Source: an uncultured Chloroflexota bacterium
Lineage (GTDB): Bacteria > Chloroflexota > Limnocylindria > Limnocylindrales > CSP1-4
Assembly: GCA_903928275.1 (NCBI GenBank)
Contig: CAIYQJ010000457.1
Location: 1-5,870 of the forward strand
Length of the DNA stretch: 5,870 bases
Direction: 5' to 3'
The notes under the pieces were generated by a model, which was not told the origin of the DNA, searched no databases, and worked only from the letters and a program-made list of their open reading frames with translations. A program made the translations under genes and the position numbers. Below, piece by piece: positions 1-5,831 of the stretch (the stretch's first letter is position 1; every line of letters begins with the position of its first letter).

Positions 1-885
1 CGAACCGGACGCCACCGCCCCGCTCCCGCCACCTGCCGCCGCGGGCGGCGACGCGGCGGGCGTGCCGCCGCCGGCCCGCGGCGGGAAGGTCCCCGTCCCC
101 ACCACGATCGCACCGACCAGCAGCACGGCGAAGAATCCCAGCGTGACCCACGGGAACCTGGGGGCCGGCGGGTTCTCGAGGTGTCCGGTCCGGTCCGCGC
201 GCACGGTGAGCCGGTACTCGACCACGGCGTCGCGGAGCCACTGCAGCGCCACCGTGACGAACATGACCACGCCGGCGAGGAGGATCGGCAGGCCCACGCC
301 GCCGAGGTCCTTCGTGAGCTTCGTGTTCGTCGCGAGGCCCTGGCCGAGGATGAGGACGGCAGCCGCGATCGCGAGGAGCAGCGGGCGGAAGGACGGCCCG
401 GGCATGTGCACGCCAGCGGGCGGCTTCCTCGTGTCCTCGCCGACCGCGACGAGTCCGCGCCCGTCGGCGCGCTCCGACTCGCGCATGACCTCGCGCAGCC
501 AGTGGATCCCCGCGCCGAGCGTGAGCAGCGCCCCGAGCGCGAAGACCGCGGGCCCCAGGTCGCGGAGCGGCACGGTCCCGACTACGAGGACCTTGGGGTC
601 CGCGTTCATCGCGGCGAGCCCGAGGAACAGGACCGTCGCGGATGCGGCGAGATAGAGCGGCGACAGGCTGGGACCCGGCATGTGCACGCCCGCGGGTGCG
701 ACCGCGGCGACCGGTCCGCCGCGCGTCCGCGGGCCCGCCTGCGCGAAGCGGAGGGTCACCCAGCCGAGGAACAGGACGACGACGAGGAAGAGCCCGAGCG
801 GGATGAGCAGCACGAGGCTGCCCCAATCGGGGGAGATCAGGCGTCCCAGGTACTGGTTGACGAGGGTGTTCCAGAGGTCCGTCAT
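1..885 (-). CDS. Oxidase-operon membrane protein with tandem subunit IV-like repeats (C-terminus beyond window)
   Basis: The frame is open from the ATG at 885 to the left edge (295 codons, no stop), so the gene is partial. I predict six membrane helices, at about residues 22-45, 78-95, 110-130, 169-185, 198-216 and 245-262, with Arg-rich loops placing the N-terminus outside. Two units repeat: PAGVHMPGPS (64-73 and 156-165), a helix, a short polar loop, a second helix, then WLRE/WLRD (129-132, 216-219). A weaker third head (H235, then ENPPAPRFPW) precedes the last helix. From residue 263 a Gly/Ala/Pro/Ser linker begins, apparently extracytoplasmic and leading to an unseen domain. The head-plus-helix-pair resembles the C-terminal half of CtaF-type oxidase subunit IV; that family link is from memory and is inference. 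It is the last visible gene of the cta operon, 63 bases after the small subunit. There is no start codon between the previous stop and this ATG, and no well-spaced Shine-Dalgarno (the nearest AGGAG is 15 bases away). Confidence 0.8.
   Translation of the reverse strand, partial: MTDLWNTLVNQYLGRLISPDWGSLVLLIPLGLFLVVVLFLGWVTLRFAQAGPRTRGGPVAAVAPAGVHMPGPSLSPLYLAASATVLFLGLAAMNADPKVLVVGTVPLRDLGPAVFALGALLTLGAGIHWLREVMRESERADGRGLVAVGEDTRKPPAGVHMPGPSFRPLLLAIAAAVLILGQGLATNTKLTKDLGGVGLPILLAGVVMFVTVALQWLRDAVVEYRLTVRADRTGHLENPPAPRFPWVTLGFFAVLLVGAIVVGTGTFPPRAGGGTPAASPPAAAGGGSGAVASGS
391..420 (-). repeat. Repeat head 2 (PAGVHMPGPS) in left-edge membrane protein
   Basis: This encodes residues 156-165 of the left-edge protein, identical at the protein level to the copy at 667-696. 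Each copy is followed by a helix pair closing in a WLR(E/D) sequence. The unit is therefore about 65-70 residues, repeated twice, with divergence between the helices. Confidence 0.85.
667..696 (-). repeat. Repeat head 1 (PAGVHMPGPS) in left-edge membrane protein
   Basis: This encodes PAGVHMPGPS, residues 64-73 of the left-edge protein, directly before a predicted helix. The same ten residues recur 92 codons further on (391-420). The DNA of the two copies is also close, sharing a core gcatgtgcacgcc, but they are not identical. That points to a tandem internal duplication and argues against two independent motifs. Confidence 0.85.
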
Positions 886-948
886 GTGCCGGCGTGCTCG
901 CTCCTGCGCCTGGCGGCGCCGCTCGGGTGGCGGACGGTCGGGATCACG

Positions 949-1116
949 TCAGTCCCTCGGTGAGCCGACGACGAGCGTGTACCCCAGCAGCCCCATCCCG
1001 ATCGACAGCGCGACGAGCATCGCGGTGCCGGTGACGTCGCGGCTGAGCGCGAAGTAGATCGCGGAGACGGCGAGGATGACGACCGTGATGAGAAGGGTCG
1101 TCCGCGGACGGATCAT
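949..1116 (-). CDS. ctaF: Small two-helix subunit IV (CtaF-like) of cytochrome c oxidase, 55 aa
   Basis: This is a 55-residue protein with two hydrophobic segments (about 7-24 and 28-50) joined by a short polar turn, SRDVTG. The pattern of aromatic residues, a D/E-x-TGT turn and a second helix ending in GY recalls the N-terminal hairpin of actinobacterial CtaF/subunit IV. It is much shorter than the roughly 135-140 residues usual there. The ATG at 1116 is chosen because GGAGG lies 5 bases upstream and the gene begins 16 bases after the ctaE stop. A longer in-frame extension to 1269 would read antiframe through ctaE and has no helix-like composition. By position and topology it is probably a structural or assembly subunit of the oxidase in the cytoplasmic membrane. 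The assignment as a subunit IV half is inference; it could also be an unrelated small oxidase-associated protein. Confidence 0.72.
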   Translation of the reverse strand: MIRPRTTLLITVVILAVSAIYFALSRDVTGTAMLVALSIGMGLLGYTLVVGSPRD

Positions 1117-1121
1117 GCGCG

Positions 1122-1126
1122 CCTCC
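1122..1126 (-). promoter_or_regulatory. Ribosome binding site of the 55-aa subunit
   Basis: GGAGG sits 5 bases before the ATG at 1116, between the ctaE stop and the small gene. It is a consensus-quality site and decides that the short hydrophobic frame is translated from this ATG. Confidence 0.75.
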
Positions 1127-1132
1127 GTGCCA

Positions 1133-1780
1133 TCAGCCGAGGATGTAGAGGAGCGAGAACAGGCAGATCCACACCACGTCCACGAAGTGCCAGTAGAGGC
1201 TCGCCGCCTCCACCGCGTCGTGGTGCCGCGCCGAGAACTGTCCCGCCGTCCCGCGGTAGAGGATGACACCGAGCATGAGCAATCCGGCGAAGACGTGCGC
1301 GCCGTGGAACCCGGTCAGCGTGTAGAACGTGGACCCGAACGGGCCGTCGTTGATCCCGAAGCCGAGCGTCGAGTAGTCGTACAGCTGGCCGGCGAGGAAC
1401 AGGACCCCCAGGACGATCGTGATCGTGAAGGCGCGGACCAGCCCCGTCCGGTCTCCCCGGCGGATCGCCCACAGCCCCAGCTGGCAGGTCACGGAGCTCG
1501 TCACGAGCATGATCGTGAGGAACCCCGCGATCGCGAGGTGCGGGTGCAGGTCGAACTCGATGTTGCCCGTCGGCGGCCAGACAGGCGCCGCCGAGCGGAT
1601 GTTGAAGTAGGCGGCGAACAGCCCAGCGAAGAACATCACCTCGGAGGCGATGAAGAGGATCATCCCCAGGACCGGGTTGCTGATCCCGCTTCGCGCGTGC
1701 TCGTCGGCGAGGAACGAGACGTCGAGGATGTCCTCGCCAGTCTCCGGTACGGCCGTCAGTGCGTTCGCGCCCGCGGTCAT
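1133..1780 (-). CDS. ctaE: Cytochrome c oxidase subunit III
   Basis: This is the third core subunit of an aa3/caa3-type heme-copper oxidase, a redox-inactive membrane protein that packs against subunit I and stabilises proton uptake. It is about 215 residues, the length of the five-helix forms in Gram-positive-like bacteria; the mitochondrial seven-helix form is longer. Family signatures are clear: helix 1 with SEVMFFAGLFAAYF, the TGFHGAHVFAGL stretch, and a C-terminal YWHFVDVVWICLF segment ending LLYILG. The frame is open to an ATG at 1795, which has no Shine-Dalgarno (C-rich upstream). The third ATG, at 1780, has GGAG nine bases upstream and is preferred; the difference is five residues. 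It follows the ctaD stop by about 25 bases and is co-transcribed with it. No abnormal residues were noticed. Confidence 0.95.
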   Translation of the reverse strand: MTAGANALTAVPETGEDILDVSFLADEHARSGISNPVLGMILFIASEVMFFAGLFAAYFNIRSAAPVWPPTGNIEFDLHPHLAIAGFLTIMLVTSSVTCQLGLWAIRRGDRTGLVRAFTITIVLGVLFLAGQLYDYSTLGFGINDGPFGSTFYTLTGFHGAHVFAGLLMLGVILYRGTAGQFSARHHDAVEAASLYWHFVDVVWICLFSLLYILG

Positions 1781-1789
1781 CGTGGTCAT

Positions 1790-1793
1790 CTCC
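1790..1793 (-). promoter_or_regulatory. Probable ctaE ribosome binding site
   Basis: GGAG lies 9 bases before the ATG at 1780, whereas the outer ATG at 1795 has only a C-run upstream. This favours the inner start for ctaE. Spacing is at the long end of normal, so the call is moderate. Confidence 0.5.
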
Positions 1794-1805
1794 ATCGGGG
1801 GGCGC

Positions 1806-3437
1806 TCAGTGACCCGAGGCCGGCAGCGACCGCCCGTGGCGCTCGTCGAAGACCGGGCGCTCGGAGTGGATCTCCGGGAGTCGATCGAAGTTGTACGGCG
1901 GCGGCGGCGATGTCGTCGCCCATTCGAGCGTGTTCGCCTCCCACGGGTCGTCGCCGACCCGCTCGCCGCTCCGCAGCGAGACGAAGACGTTCCAGAGGAA
2001 CGGCAGCACCGAGATCGCCACGATGAAGGACCCGATCGTCGCGACGAGGTTCAGGTCAGTCCAGCCGGCGGCCGGGCTGTAGTCGGCGATGCGCCGGGGC
2101 ATGCCCATGAGCCCCAGCTCGTGCATCGGGAAGAACGTCAGGTTGAACCCGACGAACATGATGACGAACTGGATCTTCCCGAGCGTCTCGTTCAGCTTCA
2201 CGCCGAACATCTTCGGGAACCAGTAGAAGAGGCCGCCGAAGATCGCGAAGACCGACCCGCCGAACAGGACGTAGTGGATGTGGGCGACGATCCAGTACGT
2301 GCTGTTGATCGCGAAGTCCACCGGCACGGACGCGCTGAACGCCCCGTTGATGCCACCGATGAGGAACATCGTGAGGAACCCGATCGCGAAGAGCATCGCG
2401 GCGGAGAACTCGATCTTGCCCTTCCACATCGTCGCGATCCAGTTGAAGAACTTCACGCCCGTCGGGACGGCGATGAGGAACGTCATGAAGCTGAAGAACG
2501 GCAGGTAGACGGAACCCGTCGTGAACATGTGGTGCGCCCAGACGGAGAAGCCGAGGGCGCCGATGGCGCAGGTCGCGAACACGAAGGCCTTGTAGCCGAA
2601 GAGCGGCTTCCGGCTGAAGACGGGGATGATCTCGCTCACGATCCCCATCCCGGGCAGGATCATGATGTAGACCGCCGGGTGCGAGTAGAACCAGAACACG
2701 TTCTGCCACAGCAGCGCGTTGCCGCCGTTCGCCGGGTCGAAGAAGCTCCCGCCGTAGTTCCGGTCGATGAACAGCATGATCAGCGCGCTCGTGAGCACCG
2801 GCGTGCCGAGCACGACGAGGACGCTCGTCACGAGGATCGTCCAGACGAGGATCGGGAGGCGGAACATCGTCATCCCGGGTGCCCGCATCTTGAAGATCGT
2901 GACGAGGAAGTTGATCCCTCCGAGGATGGAGCTCGTCCCGATGAGGATGAGGCCCACGATCCACAGGTCGGTGCCGACCCCGGGCGAGTACTTGGCGTTG
3001 GCGAGCGGGCTGTAGCTCGTCCAGCCCTCGGCTGCGCTCCCGCCGAGGAAGAACCCGAGCATCATGATCGTGCCGGCGAGCGGCAGCAGCCAGAAGCTCA
3101 GGGCGTTGATCCGCGGGAAGGCCATGTCCGGCGCCCCGATCATGAGCGGCACCACGTAGTTGCCGAACCCGGCGAGCATCGGGATGACGAAGAGGAAGAG
3201 CATCACCGACGCGTGCATCGTGAAGAACTGGTTGTACGACGCCTCGCCCATGAACTGGAGGCCCGGCTGCGCGAGCTCGGTCCGCACGAGCAGCGCGAGG
3301 ATCCCGCCGATGAGGAAGAAGATGAAGGAGCTCGTGAGGTAGAGGATCCCGATCTTCTTGTGGTCGGTGGTGGTCAGCCAGTCATACAGGCCGGAGCGCG
3401 CGCGGGTCGTCGTCGGGGTGAGGACGGTCGTCGCCAT
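1806..3437 (-). CDS. ctaD: Cytochrome c oxidase subunit I, A2-type (YSHP)
   Basis: This is the catalytic subunit of a heme-copper O2 reductase (543 aa, about 12 helices) that holds the low-spin heme, the high-spin heme and CuB. Visible ligands are H75 and H388 (low-spin heme), H386 (high-spin heme), and H253, H302 and H303 (CuB), with cross-link Tyr at Y257. The K-channel PTGVK is present (T326, K329), as is the D-channel entrance GAPDMAFPR (D104). Helix VI reads WFYSHPAVY, so the Glu of A1 enzymes is replaced and the Tyr-Ser of A2 enzymes is present. The heme-propionate Arg pair MPRR (448-449) and the C-terminal PPPPYNF are typical. Oddly, the usual His-Asp before the TY-x-x-AHxH motif is N378-S379, which removes two expected ligands of the Mg/Mn site shared with subunit II. 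The start follows AAGGAG by 5 bases, and that element overlaps the ctaC stop, which implies tight translational coupling. Confidence 0.98.
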   Translation of the reverse strand: MATTVLTPTTTRARSGLYDWLTTTDHKKIGILYLTSSFIFFLIGGILALLVRTELAQPGLQFMGEASYNQFFTMHASVMLFLFVIPMLAGFGNYVVPLMIGAPDMAFPRINALSFWLLPLAGTIMMLGFFLGGSAAEGWTSYSPLANAKYSPGVGTDLWIVGLILIGTSSILGGINFLVTIFKMRAPGMTMFRLPILVWTILVTSVLVVLGTPVLTSALIMLFIDRNYGGSFFDPANGGNALLWQNVFWFYSHPAVYIMILPGMGIVSEIIPVFSRKPLFGYKAFVFATCAIGALGFSVWAHHMFTTGSVYLPFFSFMTFLIAVPTGVKFFNWIATMWKGKIEFSAAMLFAIGFLTMFLIGGINGAFSASVPVDFAINSTYWIVAHIHYVLFGGSVFAIFGGLFYWFPKMFGVKLNETLGKIQFVIMFVGFNLTFFPMHELGLMGMPRRIADYSPAAGWTDLNLVATIGSFIVAISVLPFLWNVFVSLRSGERVGDDPWEANTLEWATTSPPPPYNFDRLPEIHSERPVFDERHGRSLPASGH

Positions 3438-3442
3438 CGTCG

Positions 3443-3448
3443 CTCCTT
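3443..3448 (-). promoter_or_regulatory. ctaD ribosome binding site overlapping ctaC stop
   Basis: Read on the minus strand the junction is TAAGGAGCGACG followed by ATG. The TAA ends ctaC, its last two bases begin the AAGGAG Shine-Dalgarno, and 5 bases separate that from the ctaD ATG. The overlap implies that ribosomes finishing ctaC re-initiate on ctaD, coupling subunit II and I synthesis. Confidence 0.8.
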
Positions 3449-4553
3449 ACCTGACCGTGAGCGTGCCGACCATGCTCGGGTGCACCGAGCAGACGAACGC
3501 ATAGGTGCCGGCGGGCAGCGCCGGGATGTCGTAGACCTTCGTCGTCACGCCGGTGACGATGTCGCCGGTGAAGACCGCCTCGCCGGCGGGCGTGTCCTTG
3601 TGGATCGAGACGTTGTGCGGGATGCCGGGATCGTTGTTCACGAACGTGAGCTGGATCGGCGTGTTCACCGGGGCGGACAAGTCGGTCTTGTCGTACGCGA
3701 TGTTCTGGGCGGTGAGCCCGAGCGGCACGGGCTGCGCGGCGCCGGACGGAGCGGGCCCCGCCGACCCGGCCGGTGACGGGGACGGCGGCGCGGGGGTGGG
3801 GGTCGCCTTCGCCTGCGCCGCCCACGCGGCGAAGTCGGCTGCCGAGACGACCCGGACGTCGAAGCGCATATCCCAGTGCTTCAGGCCGCAGAACTGGGTG
3901 CACTGGCCGCTGAACGTGCCGATCTCCGAGGGTGTGAAGTCGAAGACGTTCGTCTTCCCGGGGATGGCGTCCCGCTTGAAGAGGAACGCCGGGACGTAGA
4001 AGCCGTGGATGACGTCGCGGCTCTGGAGCGAGACCTGGATCGTCTGGTCCACGGGGACCACGAGCTCGGGGTGCTTGTCCGGCAGGCCGACGATCGTGAT
4101 CCCCTGGTCCGGGTAGGTGAACTGCCACTCCCACTGGAACCCGGTGATCTCGACCTTGAGCTGCGGGCTCGGCGATACGGCGTCCACCGTGTTCAGCGTC
4201 TGCCAGCTGAAGATGAACAGCCCGGCGACGATCGCGATGGGGATGATCGTCCAGATCACCTCGAGGACGTTGCTCCCGTGGATCTGGGGCGGCAGCGTAC
4301 CGTCATCGTCCTTCCGACGGCGATACCGGACCGAGGCGAAGAGGATCAGCCCCTCGACCAGGAAGAAGACGACTGCCCCGATGATGAAGACGACCTGATA
4401 GAGGGTCTCCGTCGCCTTGCCCTGCGTCGACGCCGCGGGGGGCGGCTGGAGCACGGTCACGCCGGTCCCGCACGCCGCGACCAGCACCACGGCGACCGCC
4501 GCGAGCGCCATCACGGGCAGGCCGCGCCGCATCCCCTGCGCGAACTTCGTCAT
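3447..4553 (-). CDS. ctaC: Cytochrome c oxidase subunit II with C-terminal fused cupredoxin
   Basis: This is the electron-entry subunit of the oxidase, 368 aa from the ATG at 4553. Residues 1-28 form a lipoprotein signal ending VLVAAC (lipobox, Cys28). Two membrane helices follow (about 51-74 and 97-117, the latter with EVIWTIIP). The CuA domain covers about 130-240, with GFQWEWQF, H183, and C218-C222-H226-M229; the usual Glu between the cysteines is Gln220. A Pro/Ala/Ser linker (about 250-275) leads to a second copper fold (276-368) with PHNVSIH (H313) and C355-x2-H358-x2-M361, an amicyanin-like type 1 copper set. That domain sits where caa3 oxidases carry cytochrome c, so it probably relays electrons to CuA (inference). 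The longer frame to 4739 is rejected because it adds an Arg/Pro-rich stretch before an otherwise complete lipoprotein signal. GAGG lies 7 bases upstream of the chosen ATG. It is the first gene of the operon. Confidence 0.96.
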   Translation of the reverse strand: MTKFAQGMRRGLPVMALAAVAVVLVAACGTGVTVLQPPPAASTQGKATETLYQVVFIIGAVVFFLVEGLILFASVRYRRRKDDDGTLPPQIHGSNVLEVIWTIIPIAIVAGLFIFSWQTLNTVDAVSPSPQLKVEITGFQWEWQFTYPDQGITIVGLPDKHPELVVPVDQTIQVSLQSRDVIHGFYVPAFLFKRDAIPGKTNVFDFTPSEIGTFSGQCTQFCGLKHWDMRFDVRVVSAADFAAWAAQAKATPTPAPPSPSPAGSAGPAPSGAAQPVPLGLTAQNIAYDKTDLSAPVNTPIQLTFVNNDPGIPHNVSIHKDTPAGEAVFTGDIVTGVTTKVYDIPALPAGTYAFVCSVHPSMVGTLTVR

Positions 4554-4560
4554 CCGGTGA

Positions 4561-4571
4561 CCTCGGCTCCT
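4561..4571 (-). promoter_or_regulatory. ctaC ribosome binding region
   Basis: The minus strand reads AGGAGCCGAGG, then 7 bases, then the ATG at 4553. The proximal GAGG is correctly spaced and the stronger AGGAG is 13 bases away. It supports the lipoprotein-signal start of ctaC over the upstream ATG at 4739. Confidence 0.6.
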
Positions 4572-4651
4572 CTCTCGTCGTCCGGACCCTCGGCCGTCGT
4601 GGAGACAGGGGGCATCTCCAGGGTGACCGTTCGCGGGGACAGGACGGCGAG

Positions 4652-4680
4652 ATGATACTGGAAACCGGCCCCGATGGGCC
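4652..4680 (-). promoter_or_regulatory. Weak candidate promoter for the cta operon
   Basis: The only clearly AT-richer patch between the dehydratase and ctaC contains TATCAT (4652-4657), a fair -10 hexamer. The sequence 17 bases upstream (GGCCCA) is not a recognisable -35, so this would need an activator or an alternative sigma factor. It would give a leader of roughly 90 bases. This is position plus one hexamer only. Confidence 0.25.
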
Positions 4681-4720
4681 ACTCGTCCCGCGGAGAGCGG
4701 GCCATTCGGCCCCCCGGGGG
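4667..4720. other. Cluster of short GC-rich hairpins in the dehydratase-ctaC gap
   Basis: Several small inverted repeats are packed together: ggccc/gggcc with a 4-base loop (4667-4680), cccgc/gcggg with a 5-base loop (4687-4701), gggcc/ggccc with a 4-base loop (4699-4712), and cccccggggg (4711-4720). The second and third overlap and exclude each other. They lie upstream of the candidate -10, so they may belong to the 3' end of the dehydratase transcript. The rest of the 4554-4835 gap shows nothing I can identify. Confidence 0.3.
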
Positions 4721-4766
4721 TCTCGGGTCGCCGTCGCACGGCGTCAGCAGGGGGCCGGCCCTCGGA

Positions 4767-4790
4767 TGAGGCGGCGCCGCGCGGGCCTCA
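4767..4790 (-). terminator. Possible GC-rich terminator hairpin after the dehydratase
   Basis: TGAGGC and GCCTCA form a 6-bp stem with a 12-base GC-rich loop, beginning about 45 bases after the dehydratase stop. A perfect 10-bp palindrome (gggccggccc, 4752-4761) follows it. There is no U-tract, so intrinsic termination is doubtful; it may be a Rho-dependent or processing structure, or chance at this base composition. Confidence 0.3.
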
Positions 4791-4835
4791 CCAGGGCACG
4801 CGGAAGGCGGCCCAGGCCTCGGTCGCGCCCGCGGA

Positions 4836-5831
4836 TCAGGCCGGGATGGGGGCCTGGAGGTAGCGGCGGTAGTCGGCGGGGTCCACGTTCCCGCCGCTGA
4901 CGACGGCGACGATCGTCCCCGTCCCGTCGGGCACGCCCAGCGCCGCGCGATGGAACCGCACTGCCGCGATCGTCAGCGCGCCGGACGGCTCCACGACGAG
5001 CCGGCTCTCCTCGGCGGCCAGGCGGATGGCCGCCGCGATCTCGATCTCCGACACCGTGACGACCACGTCCATGAGCGCCGAGAGGTGCGCGAACGTGCGG
5101 CGCCCGAGCGCCTGGGTGCGCGTCCCGTCCGCGATCGTGCGGCTGACGAGCTCGGCGGGCCACGTGACGATCCGGCCCGTCTCGAGGGATTCCCTCGCGT
5201 CGGCCGCGAGCTCCGGTTCGACGCCGACGACGCGCGCCCGCGGATGGATGGCCTTCACCGCGGCCGCGACGCCGCTCGCGAGCCCGCCGCCCCCGATCGG
5301 GACGAGGACCGCGGCGAGGTCCTGGACCGCTTCCGAGATCTCGAGGCCGCACGTGCCCTGGCCCGCGATGATCCGGTCGTCGTCGTACGGCGGGATGATG
5401 GCGAGGCCGCGCTCGGCCGCGATCCGCTCCGCGACCTGCCTGCGCTCCTCGCTCGCCGTCCCGACCACGACGATCTCCGCGCCGTCCGCGGCCACGCGCG
5501 CGAGCTTCACGGCCGGCGCATCCGACGGCATGACGACGACCGCGGGGACGCCGAACAGGCGCGCGGCCCGTGCGACGCCCTGGGCGTGGTTCCCGCTCGA
5601 GTAGGTGATGACGCCGCGCGCGCGTGCCTCCGGGGCGAGCGACGCCACCGCCGTGTACGCCCCGCGGATCTTGAACGCCCCGATGGGTTGCAGCGACTCG
5701 GCCTTGAGGAGGACGCGGTCGTCGCTGGGACCGAAGCCCACGAGCGGGGTGCGCGCGGCGATCCCATCGAGGGTCCGCGCCGCCGCCCGGATGCGGTCGA
5801 GGCTGACCAGACGCTCGGTCGCCGCAGTCAC
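4836..5831 (-). CDS. PLP-dependent threonine/serine ammonia-lyase family protein
   Basis: This is a fold-type II PLP enzyme, probably deaminating L-threonine or L-serine to 2-oxobutyrate or pyruvate in the cytoplasm. From the GTG at 5831 it has 331 residues, the size of catabolic (TdcB-like) or serine-racemase-like members. There is no C-terminal ACT regulatory domain, unlike biosynthetic IlvA. Motifs in order are IGAFKIRGAY with Schiff-base K54, SSGNHAQG (78-85), the phosphate-binding PIGGGGLASG loop (Gly 180-183), VEPSGA (280-285) and VVSGGN (S312). The start is uncertain. The frame stays open to the right edge, with a TTG at 5858 and a GTG at 5831, neither with a good Shine-Dalgarno. The GTG gives the N-terminal length usual for the family, but an upstream start outside the window is possible. 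Substrate cannot be decided from motifs; threonine, serine, 3-hydroxyaspartate and racemase activities all occur in this family. It has no obvious functional link to the oxidase operon. Confidence 0.9.
   Translation of the reverse strand: MTAATERLVSLDRIRAAARTLDGIAARTPLVGFGPSDDRVLLKAESLQPIGAFKIRGAYTAVASLAPEARARGVITYSSGNHAQGVARAARLFGVPAVVVMPSDAPAVKLARVAADGAEIVVVGTASEERRQVAERIAAERGLAIIPPYDDDRIIAGQGTCGLEISEAVQDLAAVLVPIGGGGLASGVAAAVKAIHPRARVVGVEPELAADARESLETGRIVTWPAELVSRTIADGTRTQALGRRTFAHLSALMDVVVTVSEIEIAAAIRLAAEESRLVVEPSGALTIAAVRFHRAALGVPDGTGTIVAVVSGGNVDPADYRRYLQAPIPA

Noticed and set aside
181..963. Plus-strand open frames of 125-260 codons over the left end.
   Set aside because: They are complements of the minus-strand membrane protein, whose helices, positive-inside loops and internal repeat show it to be the real frame. 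The plus-strand products are charged and featureless.
1117..1269. A 51-residue N-terminal extension of the small subunit IV-like protein.
   Set aside because: It reads out of frame through the end of ctaE and is Ser/Arg/Thr-rich. The ATG at 1116 has a strong GGAGG five bases upstream.
1650..3776. A 708-codon open frame on the plus strand spanning all of ctaD and parts of its neighbours.
   Set aside because: It is antisense to an unmistakable oxidase subunit I. Its translation is a run of Arg, Asp, Glu and His with no domains, as expected from the complement of GC-rich coding DNA.
2056..4134. Further minus-strand open frames of 250-302 codons inside ctaC and ctaD in other phases.
   Set aside because: They overlap the confirmed genes out of phase and translate to Arg/His/Pro-rich sequence with no helices or motifs.
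4554..4739. A 62-residue N-terminal extension of ctaC from an ATG at 4739.
   Set aside because: The extension is Arg/Pro/Gly-rich and would bury a complete lipoprotein signal (lipobox Cys28). The inner ATG at 4553 has a spaced GAGG.
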